64,000 bases of DNA from Cristatella mucedo (GCA_009760855.2 WPIO01000047.1:778001-842000), one strand, 5' to 3'; counted from the stretch's first letter, positions 49,500 to 62,973 are shown. Notes: generated by a model not told the origin, from the sequence alone. Program-made: numbers and translations.

Positions 49500-50860
49500 C
49501 AACAATACAGAGAGAGATGATGGTAGGTGCAGTAGAAGGGTCCACGTGCACAACAGTAATGACAGGCAGACGAGGAAGTAAACACAAATAAAAGAATGGA
49601 GTGAAAGAAAAGTGAGAGTCTAACATGCAAAGCATGCTAAGCGTGAAGCTGAAGCAGACGTTGAAGCTGCTGGGGTGCTAGCATGTGGCTGAGTATCCCC
49701 AACCCCAGTAAATGGTGCAAATCGACATTTCTGGAAGCAACGCATTACAGGACCCGCCTTGGTCCACACAAGGAGATGTGCTTATTTACGTAGAAGATTC
49801 ACTTTATGCCAGCATATCGAGAAATGCCCCAATTAAATGCCCCTCCTTGTTTTAGACGGGAGGTGAACATTGGCGACATTGCATTTGCACTTCTTAACGA
49901 CAGAAAATTCTCTCACGAAGACCACAACTTCGTGCAGTTGAGGCAATGGAGGCAATCGACCGTGCACCGGCACAGCCCTCTGTGGCCCACTAGCTGAGCT
50001 GATCACTGAGGAGATGCAGTCCATCCATCGGTGACCCGACGGCAGCTTTGCAGCTGTACCGTTCTGGTTGCTGCCTTCCCCACCCCATCCTGCCCTGTCC
50101 AGCTTCACTAAGACTTGTCATTCAAATGGTAGGCACACTTCCTTCAGCCAGCAGGAGGGAGCATTTCAGCTGGATATAGCCAGGATCATAGCCAGAATTT
50201 TGCAAAAGGACCAAATCTTTACCGTGCTTTGTCGCTCAGAACTGTGGCTGAGTTGGCACACCCGACGGCATGGTCCTTATGGGTCGGACTGAGGAGGTTT
50301 CGACCGGTAGCCAGCTTCGCCGTGTCTATAGGACGAGTGCTTGTGAAACATACTACTTGGCGGCTTCAGAGAGGCGAGGCGATCCTTCTGCCGATGACCT
50401 AATACTGGAAGAAGCCAAGAGGGTACAGCGGTCTGTGCCAAGCTCGGAATGCACCCTCATACAATACACGCAAGAAGACGCAGGTGTTATCTCTATGCAC
50501 GAGAAGGTCTTAGTTAAGATGGCAGGGCTGATCGGACCTGTGTTTTTGTGCAAGAGAGGCAAAGTCAAGTCTGGAATTGGGCATTTCAATAGCAATTAGG
50601 CATTTAGCAACATCTGAACAATCAGCAATAATGAAAATGATAATAATAATGATAATAGATCGTTGGTATGGCACCAAAAGAAATAAATCAATCCTGGCGA
50701 TCTGCAGGTAGTTGTAAGACTTGTTTGGTATCATGACTAGACCAGCAAGCCAAAGATCACACGAAGATTAATGGGGCCAATCCCTGGTTAGTAAAATGCA
50801 CTGAATGGTTTGACAGAATGCGCAGAAAATAAAGGATGAGTAAAGCAGCGCTTTAGCGTC
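49500..50860. other. No gene supported
   Basis: Two plus-strand frames, 49806-49997 (REVNIGDIAFALLNDRKFS) and 50270-50599 (EEAKRVQRSVPSSECTLIQY), have ordinary composition, but I find no splice context or family match. A short AAT-rich tract lies at 50640. Confidence 0.5.
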
Positions 50861-50865
50861 CTGGT

Positions 50866-51020
50866 TTGACCAAAGGGTCAAGGCGATCGCCTTTAATGAC
50901 TGAGGTGAGGTCAAGGTGCTCACCCTTACGATCGAGGTCTTGGGCTACAGCCAAGTGGCATCTGTGATTGGCGCCTGGATAGAGAATCACGTCTCTTTGT
51001 CTGCTTTAAAAAGAATTATT
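50866..51020 (+). mobile_element. tRNA-like SINE, family 1, with internal duplication
   Basis: TTTGACCAAAGGGTCAAGGC, a second GTCAAGGTGCTCACC about 45 bp on, GGTCTTGGGCTACAGCC, then GGCGCCTGGATAGAGAATCA. Confidence 0.7.
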
Positions 51021-51132
51021 TTTACTTTGTTCAAAATCTCTTTCCAAGCACTTTCAAAACGCTGGAAAAATTAAGACAGCGTTCTCCGAGACAACAGAAT
51101 AAAGTACACCGAGCCGTGGCAGCCGGAAGCCA

Positions 51133-51480
51133 GTGAGAAGCTGGATTAAAGCCAACTTCATAGCGCAGTACCGCTGCAGCCAAATTAAACGTGGGCACTC
51201 TGCTGCTCACGCGAATCGTCAAATTTTGTTTTCAACGGGTGCTGCAGCGCATTGACACCATGCTGCTCAGCGCGAGCAGAGCTAACCCTCGAGCGACGGC
51301 CGGAGGCTGGGAAAGTTCTAGAAAGACCTCGGGCAGCTCTAGTTGCAACAGCCATAACCTCACAGATGCCAGGGCTGCAAGTCTTGCCGACAGATGCTGC
51401 GAAGAAGCAGTTCCAATTCGACGGCATGCGCATGCTTCTACACATCTGCTCGGGATTCATCTACAAGCTGCAAGCACCGG
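51133..51480. repeat. Dispersed repeat, copy 2
   Basis: Partner of 46711-46998, with about 30 extra bp (TTCAACGGGTGCTGCAGCGC) in the middle. Confidence 0.75.
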
Positions 51481-54465
51481 CTGTACGTAGGTGAGGGGGC
51501 AAAGGGAAAGAATTCGCCTCCGCCGCCGAGCACATGCGAGCACATGAACAGAGAGGTGAGCAGCTGTAAGGCGAGTAAAAGGAGGCAACCGTGAGGGGCG
51601 ACGACGGTGCCCGGATGCACCTGTCTGTGCAAAGGCAGGCGGAGCCGAGTTAACATCGCAGTGGCGGCGGTGGCAGCAGCACTACAGGGTGACATGGCAG
51701 CCAATGCAGCAAGGTATGCCAGCCGGAAATGGCCACCGGAGGTGCGACCGAGGGTTCGCCGGCGGCAGTGGCAGCGGCTCCCTACCCTTGATTTTTGCTT
51801 TCCACGTGAGAAGAAACCCGTTGCTGGCCAAATAGAACTGCTTCAAATCGGCAGGCAGAAAGCACGAGCTGTTCTAAAATCAGAGAGACGGAGAGAGAGA
51901 AAGCGAATGAGACTGCCAAGCGACATGGTTGTATTATGCAGCATGTCGAGCAGCCTTCTATCGCTAGCGTAAGCATGCACCTGTAGATCGACTAGCAGTG
52001 GCTGCTGCAAACAAATGTCAGCTTGCACCCCTAAGCGAGAGCCGAATTCGGGAACCGAGCTAGGCGGCTGACATGACGACCTTTAAAAATAATCTTACAC
52101 ACCTCTTTATTACAGCATTTAGCGGGTTCTTGTGATTCGTCCTTTGTAGGCTAATAAAAAATAAGTCAGATCACTGACAGGCCGAGGATTTACTCAGGTC
52201 TATCGTACACTAAGGCATGCTAACGTAATGCTAAGCAACTGGTTAGTTTCCTGCAATGCCTTGCTGAATGCAGGAGGGAAACAGCAATATTAGCATTACA
52301 TTATCTCGTAGCGACACCTTCAGAAAAGCTCACAGTTGGAACAGATGGTGTTTGGCAAGCACTTTGTTGAGCCAAAGCAAACTGAAGTTAAGATCTATGA
52401 TCGGAGCGCCACGGTTGCAACAGCGTGCATCCGGAGAGGGGGGCTGAGGCCACCAAGGAAGGTTGCATAAATGAACCATGCACCTCGAGAAGAAGGTGCT
52501 AGTCGGGAGAGCTGGGGAAGCAACGTCAATCAGTGGCTCACGAAGCAAAAAATATGTAACTTAAAAACCTTCTAAGACTTGTTATAGCATTTCAAAATAA
52601 AGTGTAGCAAGCTGAGATTTGCAGCGACAGCGGGCAGGCAGATAGCGGTTGATAGCGATTGCCGGCCTAAGGGTGGGGTAGCGCGGTTTTCGGCCTTGCT
52701 CACAGCCGTGCATCACATTCTAATCGCGAGATGCTCTCTTTGCATCTGGCGCGACATACCTTTCAGCGGAGCTGATCATACATGCAGCGTTCTAGGTGGA
52801 TGACTCCAACCGACGGCGGATGCTTGACGATTCCGGGCCGAACCTGCGGTGGACCACCGGCCGCCTGCAGGTCCCAACCGGAAAGGGCGAGGCACCGGGT
52901 GATGGCTGCAGTCGAGTCACTGACCGTTCGGTTAATATTTTATCCCAACGTTTTCTGTGCATGGGATTACACTTTATTTATATAATATATAATTTAAAAT
53001 TGTATGCGCCATGGCTGTGAAACATAGTTCACTTGTTTACATGGGGGTGGTGGCGTGCAGGTGCCCGATAGCCGGTAAGTGTCAAGGTCTTGATGGACCA
53101 ATACTTGCCACCCAGTCCTCTCGATCGTGGGCCACCCAAGTTTAAAAAATTGGATGTGATAGATGTTGTTGGCGCTCACAGGGCCACCTGGCTCTGCCAC
53201 CCGTTCGCGTTTGGTGCCGCAGCCCGCGAAGGTCCGAGGCGGGGGGCACGGGCCGCGGTCGCTGCGAATGAACTGGGCTGGGCGCTGCAGGATTCTCAGC
53301 CTCATCACCCGGCCAGAAAGCGGACGGTGAGCTTAATGGGAAGGTTGATCTGGTATCTATGATTATATGATGCGGTCCTGAGCTTTGGATTATCGACTGA
53401 GGAACATTTGCTGTCGTCGCTTTCCGCAAAAAGTAGCTGGGCTGCTCTTAATTTGTGAACTCGGTGACCAAGTCCTTAGCTCTGCACTCTTGAACCAGGC
53501 TGTTGCAGCATGTGTGTGTGCAGAGCTCCCCGCGTTTGAAAATCCAAGTTTTTAAAGTAGCTATCCTCTTCGATTGGTCCCATTTGATGCTTTTAATGTG
53601 CTGATTCTCCTTGGTTTGAGGATCCCGTCGTGCGGTCTTGGAGGACTGGCGGTCTCGGCTTTCCCCGGCGCTGTGGAATGCGGCTGAAGCCTGTTGTGCA
53701 CTCGGGGTTCGCTCTGCCACTGCTTCGCTGCACACAGTCGTGCATGCTCTGCTGCAGGTCGCTCGGTGGCTGCAGCCGTGGCAACCCTTCGTGCCATGCA
53801 ACAGAAGCGCATGGCTGTTGCCAGCTGAAGCAAGTTTGAGTGGTTTCTGTTTCTCAGAGAAATGCCGAGCATCTGCGACGTCGTGCTCAACAGAAAGTTT
53901 ACTGCGAGTCGCATGTGGTCGCCTGGGAGTCGGTGAGTGGCATGCAGCAGACGATCAGTTTTGATGCTCTCTGCCTTGGGCAGACTACTGCATGGAAGCG
54001 CAAGTGGATCTAGGCAGAGTGATCGCCAGTGACAACTCGTCGGTGATCTGCCCTGCCAAAAAGCTGATTAGGCGTTATTTTCAGGCCACGTGTCCAGCTT
54101 TTTTGGGGTGATTCTGGTTCGTGGCTGAGCTGCTGAGCGATCACCCGTGCTTCGTTCATGCACCACCCTGCGAGCTTCGAAGGCTCGACCTGCGTTTGGC
54201 AGCACAATCTGTTGGTCGTGGTAGCTGCTGCCATACCCTACCCTACAGGTAGCTCTAAAAACAAGCTGCCACCTGAGGAGGGGGTAGAGCTGTGAGGGAA
54301 TCGGGTGCCTTCTAGGTGCAGCCATGCCCACCCCTGGTGCCCAGTGGCCAGCTTGGGGTGTGGCATGTTCAGGGTTATACGAGAGCTATGCAACAGCAGC
54401 AGGATGACGTAGCAGCATCGATGTGCTTGGGCTGCACGTACTCCTTTCATGTTCATGTGCCTGGT
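51481..54465. other. No gene supported; one short LINE tail
   Basis: GC-moderate DNA with scattered short frames on both strands. Bases 52075-52145 match the L2 3' end (ATTACAGCATTTAGCGGGTT) but stop before the microsatellite. Nothing else is recognisable. Confidence 0.5.
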
Positions 54466-54466
54466 T

Positions 54467-54590
54467 TGGCCCAGGGGTAAGGTGATCATCTTAACGATCA
54501 AGGTCGTTCGCTCGAGCCATTTGGCATACGTGCAGTGCCTGGATAGAGATTACGTTCTCTTATGGCGTTGTTCAAATGAATTATCTATCA
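54467..54590 (+). mobile_element. tRNA-like SINE, family 1
   Basis: CCTGGTTTGGCCCAGGGGTA, CGTTCGCTCGAGCCATTTGG, TGCCTGGATAGAGATTACG, ending CAAATGAATTATC followed by TATC and TATA repeats. Confidence 0.8.
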
Positions 54591-54991
54591 TTTATCTATC
54601 TATATACATATATATAAATATATTTATTTATATTAATATTTATACGTAATGCTCTGTACCTGTCGATATCTTATAAGCTCCCACTGAGCACTGAGCGGCA
54701 TGACTAAAATGCTGTCAACTGCTTCGGTGGCAGCATCTGCTAGGCTATTGCACTGCATGAATCGAGGTCGACTGACAGCCCTGATTCCTGCAATCCTAGT
54801 AGCCTATCGGGGAAGCTTATCGGTAGCTTAGGGGTAGCTTATCAGGGAAGCCAGAGAATGGATTCTGTTGGTCTTTGGTGGCATCTAACCCTGACCTTTT
54901 ACTGTGGAACTGTTTTAACCTGCTACCTAACCGTTTGCCCATTGGCGAATTGTGCATAACCATGTGTATGGGTGCTTGCTCGTGTGTGTAT

Positions 54992-55038
54992 TGTGTGTGT
55001 GTGTGTGTGTGTGTATTGTGTGTGTGTGTGTGTTGCAT

Positions 55039-55072
<34 letters not shown>
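54992..55072. repeat. GT microsatellite (interrupted)
   Basis: GT units with ATT and TGCATG interruptions. Flanks 54591-55464 hold nothing else recognised. Confidence 0.95.
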
Positions 55073-55464
55073 CTGGCCTGTATTGATGTTCACTGCAAAG
55101 AAAGGCTGGCTGATTCAACAGCCTCATTTATGTATCTGCAGAACTGCATTATTTGCTATCACCCTGCTTATAGTAGGCAATTAAGAATGACTTCTTGTGC
55201 TACTCAAACCCACTACCTTGATCCTGAATTGCAAGTGACTGACCTCTGGTCTAAGACCGATGAGAAGCTGTGATCATATAACTCTTATGCATATCGGTTG
55301 AGGGGATATCTGCTTTGGGTATCCACTTGATGTGAGTGCTTTTCGTGAGTGTCGTGTATGGACGCACCCACACATAGTGAGCACATGTGTGTCCACTTAC
55401 AGTACAGTTATGTACAGTATGCCTGATGATGTGTGTATACATGCGTACCTACGAGTGTGGGGGG

Positions 55465-55555
55465 TCTTTGTTGCCAACTGCAAGCAGCGGTGGTAGCCGT
55501 TTAGGCTCTTCTGCTGCTATAAAAATGAGGCTGTTAAATCAGCTAGTATTTTATT
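55465..55555 (+). mobile_element. SINE family 2, 3' half
   Basis: TTGTTGCCAACTGCAAGCAG, TAGGCTCTTCTGCTGCTAT, GAGGCTGTTAAATCAGCTAG. Bases 55556-56080 hold nothing recognised. Confidence 0.75.
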
Positions 55556-56315
55556 TAAGAGAACCAAATCTCAATCCAACGATTTACAGTTCACTGCAAG
55601 AGAAGCAATGACAAGTATCATGCTTAGGCAAGCCTGCAAAAGCACACAAGCAGACATTCAGGGAAGCTGCATAGTAACAAGCATGGTTACTAAGTAACCT
55701 GCTCTGAACATGCTCTGGTAATGCAATCGCAAAGAACGCAACACAAAAAAGGCAAGTTCTCCAGGGCCAAGGGAAAGCTGATCAGATGCGATGTGTCTTT
55801 AGCTGAGACTTCAGTGATGAAAGGTCGGGAAGTGAGTTCCCAACTTGTGGTGGTGGTGGTACGAGCTGAAGGTTCAATCACTAAGCGATTTCAGCCCATT
55901 CCGAGCAGCAGCAAGATAAATTAATGATGAAGAGCCAGCGGTGAGAGAGCACACGGGCAGGGGGTGGTAGGGGGAGGGGAGCAAGGTCGGAGGTCAAGCT
56001 AGGCTGGTGCAAGCCGGAGAAACCTGGGCACCATCTCACGCCCAGAAAGGAGGGGAGAGGAGAGGGAATGCGACATGCCTCACTCAACCGTTACAGCTAT
56101 GGGCTGCCACTACCAATGTCAGGTGACATTAAGAAGCTGGAAAGATACATATTCTCGCTTTCCGACTACGATCGAGCTCAAGCCCGTTCGCTGTTTGCTG
56201 CAGAATTCTTCCGAAAATCGAAATTGTTGCGAACATCGTATACGGAAACCGATACAGCCAAGACCTGTTTAAAGCTATTCTGATCATTGTTTGATAGTAG
56301 TGAATAAGAAATTAC

Positions 56316-58590
56316 GTGCCTATGGACATCCAAACGCTTATCGCTTCGGGCTGCAGGGCCTCCCACCCGGCGGCTGGTAACTTGCATGTGAGTTATGATC
56401 CTGCGCACTTATTATCGCTTTGTCATCGTAGTTCAAATGCATTCCTATATGTTACTGTTGTTGCTAAGATTCGTGAATTATGCATTAGCAAATTAAAAGC
56501 ACGCCGGAGCCGCCGCGGTGGCCGGGACCGTCAGCTTATAGGCCCTTGTTTACCGGGAACTTCAAACTGAGTGCCAGCTCGTGCGGTATTCCTAGTGTTA
56601 TCTCGAACCGCTCAGAGGGTTCCCCCACAAGCGTCACTGTGAATCTGTTTAATTTAGTGGTTATCAGGCCGGTTATAACTCCGGCGGCCCAACTTAACAC
56701 TTGTCTTTGGAATCCTCGCTCAGTGGGCAATAAACCTCTATTAATAAGCGTCCCCATTTCTGAAAATGGTCTCGACCTTCTAGCCTGGACTGAAACTTGG
56801 CTAAATTGGTTAACTGCCCGACAATTAAAGACCACGACTGGTCTCGTTCTTTCACAGCCCTACATCAATTAAAACTGGAGGTGGAGTTGCTATTATCATG
56901 CGCTCGAAATTCGATTTCAAGCCATTTGCCTTGAAGCAGTCTTTCGAATCGAATTCTTGATTTCACCCGAAAACAAGCTACCGATGACGGCAGTAGCCAG
57001 GGACCAAGACCTCCCTTATCTCGGATTTCTGCGATCTCATTTCGATTTTGTGTGCAAGAAATCGATCCTTCCTCGTTACGGGTGAATTAGACATTTTCCT
57101 TCATAACTTATCTAAGTTGCAGTCTGGCTTTAGAGCTAATCACTCCACAGAGTCAGCATTGCTTCGGGTATACAACGACCTACTTAGGAATGCAGACATG
57201 GGTAGAGTGTCTCTGCTTGTTTTGCTTGATCTTTCGGCAGCTTTTGATACCATCGATCACAAAATTCTTCTAGAGCGCCTCTCATCTCGCCTGGGCATCA
57301 CTGGCACTGCTCTGCAGTGGTTCAGGTCCTATCTCAGTGGGAGACTCCAGAGTATTGACGTGAATGGACAAAGATCATCTGAAGTACCACTGAGATATGG
57401 AGTACCTCAGGGCTCAGTGCTAGGTCCGGTTCTTTTCAAGGTTTATACTCTGCCTCTTGCTGATGTGATTGCCAAGCACAATCTAGGCTTTCACTTCTAT
57501 GTCGATGACACTCAGTTGTACCTTTGCTTTGATCCCTCCCAGCCTTCGAGCACCTCAAATTCTCTAAACTCACTAGCTGCATGCATTGGTGACATCCGCA
57601 CATGGATGGCAGCAAATTTTCTAAAACTTGACGATGATAAAACTAACTTACTAGTTATGGGCAAACCCAGTGTGATCCAGAGATTGGAAAGGCTGACTCT
57701 CAAAATTGGCTCTGCCAGCATATCTCCTGTCGAATCAGCTCGAAATCTAGGTGTCATATTCCAAAGCGACCTCTCGTTAGACGACCATATCAGCTCCACA
57801 GTCAAATCCGCCTATTTTCAGCTTCATAACATTGCTAAAATTCGGGCTTGTTTAGATAAAGATACCACGTCCAATTTAGTTCATGCATTCGTGACATCCC
57901 GTCTCGACTTCTGCAACTCACTGCTTACTGGCCTACCAGCATGTGCGATCAGGCGATTGCAGCTAGTGCAAAACTCTGCAGATAGGCTTGTCTGTCGTGA
58001 GCGTCGCAGTTGCCACATTACTCCACTTCTCGCCGACCTGCACTGGCTACCAGTCAAGCAACGGATTGACTTCAAGGTTTTGTCGCTCACTTTTAGGTCC
58101 CTTCATTCTATGGCTCCAGCCTATCTGTCAGATATACTACCCCATCAGGCCAAGCATCGTACCACCCGCTTTTCGGAATCCAACAGTCTAGAAATACCTC
58201 ATACAAACCTTAAATCCTTTGAAGACCGTGAATTTAGTTCATATGCTCCCAAAGCCTGGAACTCCCTCCCGACCTGCGTCAAAACATCCCCTGACCTGAC
58301 CACATTTAAAAGGAACCTAAAAACACCTATTTAGGACAGCATTTAGTGGGTCCCTGTGATTCGTCCTTGATGTGCTTATGCGTGCTGACACTGTGCATGC
58401 TGCCACTAACCACATTTGCATGCTGACCCTGTGCATGTCACCCCTAACCATATTATTCATTTTGTTTGTTTTTCAAGCATGATTTTACTTACCATTCAAT
58501 TGCATTTCACTTTACAGCAAATGTAAAGCGCCTAGGGAGAGATCGAGTTCTCTGAGGGCGCTTTATCAAGTGAATTATTATTATTATTAT
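56316..58590 (+). mobile_element. L2-type LINE with internal deletion (family A)
   Basis: Bases 56316-56570 encode an N-terminal piece (LLSLCHRSSNAFLYV, SRRGGRDRQ). Bases 56690-56830 encode the start of the APE-type endonuclease (LNTCLWNPRSVGNKP, LLAWTETWL). About 300 bp later the reverse transcriptase begins (57110: LQSGFRANHSTESALLRV) and runs intact to 58334, with LLDLSAAFDTIDH, GVPQGSVLGPVLF, FYVDDTQLY and ARNLGVIFQSDLSL. The rest of the endonuclease is missing, so it cannot be autonomous. The standard tail and ATT microsatellite end at about 58597. The catalytic box is YVDD, where other copies have YADD. Confidence 0.93.
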
Positions 58591-60499
58591 TATTATCTGA
58601 CGCCTTCAGTACTGAAGTTCGTACACTGACTGACTCAATGTCTCTTGTGGCTTTAATGCATGGGCCTACTAACATCAAGGTTCACACACTCGACCAAGTT
58701 TTCTCATACAACTGCACTTTGTCACCACCAATTATTACCAAATCCTGCTTATCTGACCACATGCACATTTCATTCAGTCAATGATATGTGCCCTCCTCCT
58801 CTAAAATCACCTGTGAATCGCGAAACCTCAAGACCCTTGACATCGATGCTGTTTGTGTGAGAATATCTGCCGCATGTCAGCTGCTCAGTCTGCCTTCCGA
58901 CCTATCATCATTGGTAGATTGCTACAACACGACACTTGCTGACATGCTCGACTCTGACTAAGTGCACTGTACGCCCTTGCCCAGACGTCTTATGGTTTAC
59001 CATAGACATTAAACTAGTTAGTTCTACTAAGCACAAACTTGAAAATGCATACAAAAGATCAGGATTGACTGTCCATCGACGGGCATACGAGGAATACTGT
59101 AGGTCGAACCAATCGATCCTAGCAAAGGCTAAGTCTAGCTTCTATAAAAGCATTCTTGAATCAAAGATGCACAATCCAAAAATGCTGATGTCGACAATCA
59201 ACCGTCTCCTCAACCACTCCCAGATTAGCTCCTTACCTGATGATCCTTGTGATGATCTAGCTGATCGCTTCCCTGGCTTCTTCATCCAGAAGATGGACAA
59301 GATCAGGGAGTCCATCCCTACGACGGCAGCAACCCCCCTAAAAAATATGCTATCCCTCAATTCCTTGCAGTACCTCAACGTCTACATTCAAGCAGGTCAC
59401 TTGTGAACTCGTCCTGAAGTTTATATCCCAATCAAAGAAGACAATAAGTCCTTTGGACTTTACTCCCACTGTCCTGCCTCTACGATACATTGATCTGCTG
59501 CTGCCATGCATAATTAACATCATTAATATGTCATTAGCCCCAGGTCATGTCCCAGCACCTCTCAAAAAGGCTATAGTCAGGCCACTACTCAAGAAAGCAG
59601 CACTAGACCAAGAGAACTTGAGCAACTTCCACCCAGTCTCCCTTCTACTATACCTATCAAAGACACTTGAACGAGTCGTGACAGACCAGCTGAACTCATA
59701 CATTGAAACTTCTAACCTTGCTACTAAGTTCCAGTCTGGTTTTAGAGCTAATCACTCCACAGAGTCAGCATTGCTTCGGGTGTACGACAACCTATATAAT
59801 AATGCAGACGTTGGTAGAGTATATCTGCTTGTTTTGCTCGATCTTTCGGCAGCTTTTAATACTATCAATCACCAAATCCTTCTTGAGCACCTCTCATCTT
59901 GCCTGGGCATTACTGGCACTGAACTGCAACGGTTCGGGTCCTATCTCAGTGAGAGACTCCAGAGTATTCTTGTGAATAGACAAAGATCATCCAAGGTACC
60001 TCTGAAATATGGGGTACCTTAGGGTTCCGTACTAGGTCCGGTTCTTTTCACGGTTTAAACTCTCACTCTTGCCGATGTGATTGTCAAGCACAATCTAACC
60101 TTTCACTTCTATGCGGATGACATTCAGTTGTACCTTTGCTTTGATCCCTCCCAGCCTTCGAGCACGTCGAATTCTCTCAACTCCCTTCCGGCACGTATTG
60201 ATGACATCCGAGCACCGATGGCAGCAAATGTTCTTAAATTAAATGATGATTCAAACCAACTTACAAGTTATTGGCAAACCCAGTGTGATTCAGATTATTA
60301 AACAGGCTAACGTGGCTCTGCCAGCACATCTCCTATTGAAGCTGCCTGAAATCTATGTCATGTTCCGAAGTGACCTTTCGTTAGACGACCAAATCAGCTC
60401 TACAATCAAGTCTGCCTACTTTCAGCTACACAACATTGCTAAAGTTCGGCCTTGTTTAGACAGGGATACCACATCTAAGTCGGTCCATGGACTTGTGAC

Positions 60500-60852
60500 T
60501 GTCGTTCGGCTGGCACAGCAGAGAGCCAGCTGATGAACAACGCCAACAGTTTATTGCACGACACAGTGAGCCGAGGGACCCACGGCTCCCTTCGCCCCCT
60601 TCTCCCACCCGACTCTCCTCGACTCAACTCTCCTGTCCCCTGGTCGACCCCGATGATTCATCTAGGAGGACCACAACTGTGAGCCGGCCGACACTGATTG
60701 TGAATCCACCATCTGTTCACTAGTGGGTTACTGGCCTGTGTCCACTCCACATCACAGGTGGACCACAGCTGTGCACCAGCCCCTCTCGGTGATGCTCCCA
60801 ACAGCTGTTCACCAGCGGCTTATCAGAGGAGCCTGTGTACAATCGAACTACA
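60500..60852 (-). mobile_element. Solo LTR, 5-bp TSD GTGAC
   Basis: Starts TGTCGTTCGGCTGGC and ends AATCGAACTACA, with GTGAC at 60495-60499 and 60853-60857. Removing it restores the L2 sequence. It is related to 18841-19112 and longer by an internal partly repeated segment. Confidence 0.9.
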
Positions 60853-61084
60853 GTGACATCCAGTCTTGACTTCTGTAAATAACTGCTTGCTGGTCTACCG
60901 GCCTGTGCAATCAGGTGCTAAAGCTGGTGTAAAACTCTGCAGCTAGGCTTGTCTGTCGTGAGGGGCCCAGTTGCCACATCACACCACTTCTAGCCGACCT
61001 GCATTGGCTAGCAGTCAAGCAACGGATCGACTTCAAGATTTTGTCGCTTACTTTTAGGTCTCTTTTTCCTATGACTCCGGCCTG

Positions 61085-61428
61085 CGTATCTGATCTCTGC
61101 AGGTCCTAGACTGTGGAACTCGCTTCCACAATTCTTATGCAATGACATCTACTCTCCAACTGCCGACTATGGCACATCTTTTTCAGCGGTCCTGAACTGC
61201 TACTTCTATGCTACTCACTACCTCAACTGCTCTCCTAACTCTGCTATGCTTCCCACTTTCTCTTTGTTGCGTGAGACGAAGTCTGTTGGCTACCGAATGC
61301 GTACCGAAAGCGTACCGAAAGCCGCTTAGGCTGTGAGTGCGCTACACAAAACTCTCCTGCGTAACACCCACATGATCTTTATGACTTTGTGGAGTTACTG
61401 ACGGAGATACATTACATTACATTACATC
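61085..61428 (+). mobile_element. Family B LINE 3' end nested in L2
   Basis: CTGCAGGTCCTAGACTGTGG through ACCGAAAGCCGCTTAGGCTG, with a tail of four ACATT units. L2 sequence continues on both sides. TACCGAAAGCG is locally duplicated. Confidence 0.88.
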
Positions 61429-61880
61429 TACTCCCCCACCTGGCCATGCATCGTACCACCCGCTTTTCGGAAACTAACTGTTTACCTATACCTCGTACAA
61501 ACCTCAAACCGTTGGTTGGGACCGTGTCTTTAGTTCGTATGCTCCCAAAGCCTGGAACTCACTCTCGACTTCATTCACGACATCCCTGACTTGACCACAT
61601 TTAAAAAGAAATTAAAAACGTACCTATTTATGACAGCATTTAGCGGGTCCCTATGATTCGTTCTTCGTTTGCTTATGTGTCCTGACACTGTTGCATGCTG
61701 CCACTAACCACACTTTCTGCTGACCCTGTGTGTGTAACCCCTAACTATTTTATTCATGTTGTTTATCAAGCATGATATTTCCACTCACCATTCAATCGTG
61801 TTTTCATTGCAGCGAATGTAAAGTTCTAGAAAGAGATTGAGTTCTCAGGGGGCGTTTTATCAAGTGTATTATTATTCTTA

Positions 61881-62970
61881 TTATTAGTTCATTGGCCGCT
61901 GAAAAAAGTACAGCATCAAAAAGTACAGAGGCGTAACTCGATGGGCTAAAGTAGTCATATCATGACAAGTGCAGTGTTTGAATCAATTAGAAGTAACAAG
62001 GATAATAATTCAATGATTAAATTATCGTGAGCAGGAAACAGTAACCATTACATGCGGTTCTTTACTTGCCAAAAGGGTTTGCGGCATTAGAGATCGTTAA
62101 CCACTCTGCCACGAGCCAGGCGATGAGCTCATTGTTGCAATACTCGTGCCAGCTAATGCTGGCCCCTAAGCAATTCAGCCAAGACAAGCAAAACGCCTTG
62201 CCAAAGGCAAATGCTCTTCTGTCACACATTTGCCATACCAGGTTTTATACTACAATGTCTATGATACATGGCAGTAAGTCACAATCAGTCAGGTGACTCC
62301 ATGCTAGGCCGCCTTTGTCACTGTCCTTTGAGCAGCCAGCAGGCAAGACCGACAATGCCGTAATGGTCAGTAACCACAATCGTCTGAGCGAAAAAGATAC
62401 AACAAAACGGTGAAAGCTGTCCACTGCGTAAGAATGAGTGGATAAAGCTATACAGACACATAGACAGCACTTTTCATAATACGAAATGGTGACAGCAACT
62501 CGCATCACTTGTTTCGTATTGGCTTGTAGACCACGGCCTCGTCGATGAACGAAAGGTATTTCTTCACAACCTTTAGTGAAAGGCTGATCCGGAAACAATC
62601 CACAGCACAGGCAGCCACCTACGAGGATGGTTTGACTGTGATGTACAAGAGACAGCTCGTACAAGTTTACACGACTTTCCTTCGTTGTTGCAATGATAAG
62701 TTTTACAGCAGCCAGGGGATGGGTTTCCAGATGCACATGCTGTTCTTTCTGTCTGCTCAAAAGAGGCATCGTCAAATTGGCTCATGATAGCGATCATCGA
62801 GGTGCTATGAAAAAGGAAAATTCGAGATGCTGATTGAACCACAGTTGCTAACGTGCTTGAGTCTTCACAGAGGCCGAGCCAGGACCTTTAGACGCTGGTT
62901 GCATTGCCTGATTGGTTGATCTAAAACCATGGGAAGCTGACGTGTAGACTGAGAGAGCAAGAGGTGAGCC
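61881..62970. other. No gene supported
   Basis: Both strands carry frames of 80-176 aa at 62245-62842. None has a recognisable motif or clean exon signals. Confidence 0.5.
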
Positions 62971-62973
62971 AGA

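Larger units (their letters stand above)
58598..61880 (+). mobile_element. Second L2 LINE, interrupted by two nested elements
   Basis: Starts within the endonuclease C-terminus (VHTLDQVFSYN, LSDHMHISFSQ). It continues through the linker (RSGLTVHRRAYEEYCRSNQS, 58936-59406) and RT (59453-60022: LKKAIVRPLLKKAALDQENL, LDLSAAFNTINHQILLEHLS). A stop follows GVP, and the FYADDIQLYLCF box is in another frame. It is broken at 60500-60852 by a solo LTR and at about 61085-61428 by a family-B LINE. The C-terminus resumes at 61430, and the tail with ATT repeat ends near 61880. Confidence 0.88.

Noticed and set aside
53448-53964. Overlapping plus and minus frames of 108-117 aa as a gene.
   Set aside because: No motif, no splice support and comparable length on both strands. 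Treated as chance.
58936-60022. Frames of 156 and 189 aa as host genes.
   Set aside because: They are the endonuclease-RT linker and RT domain of a broken L2 LINE (LDLSAAFNTINH and related motifs).
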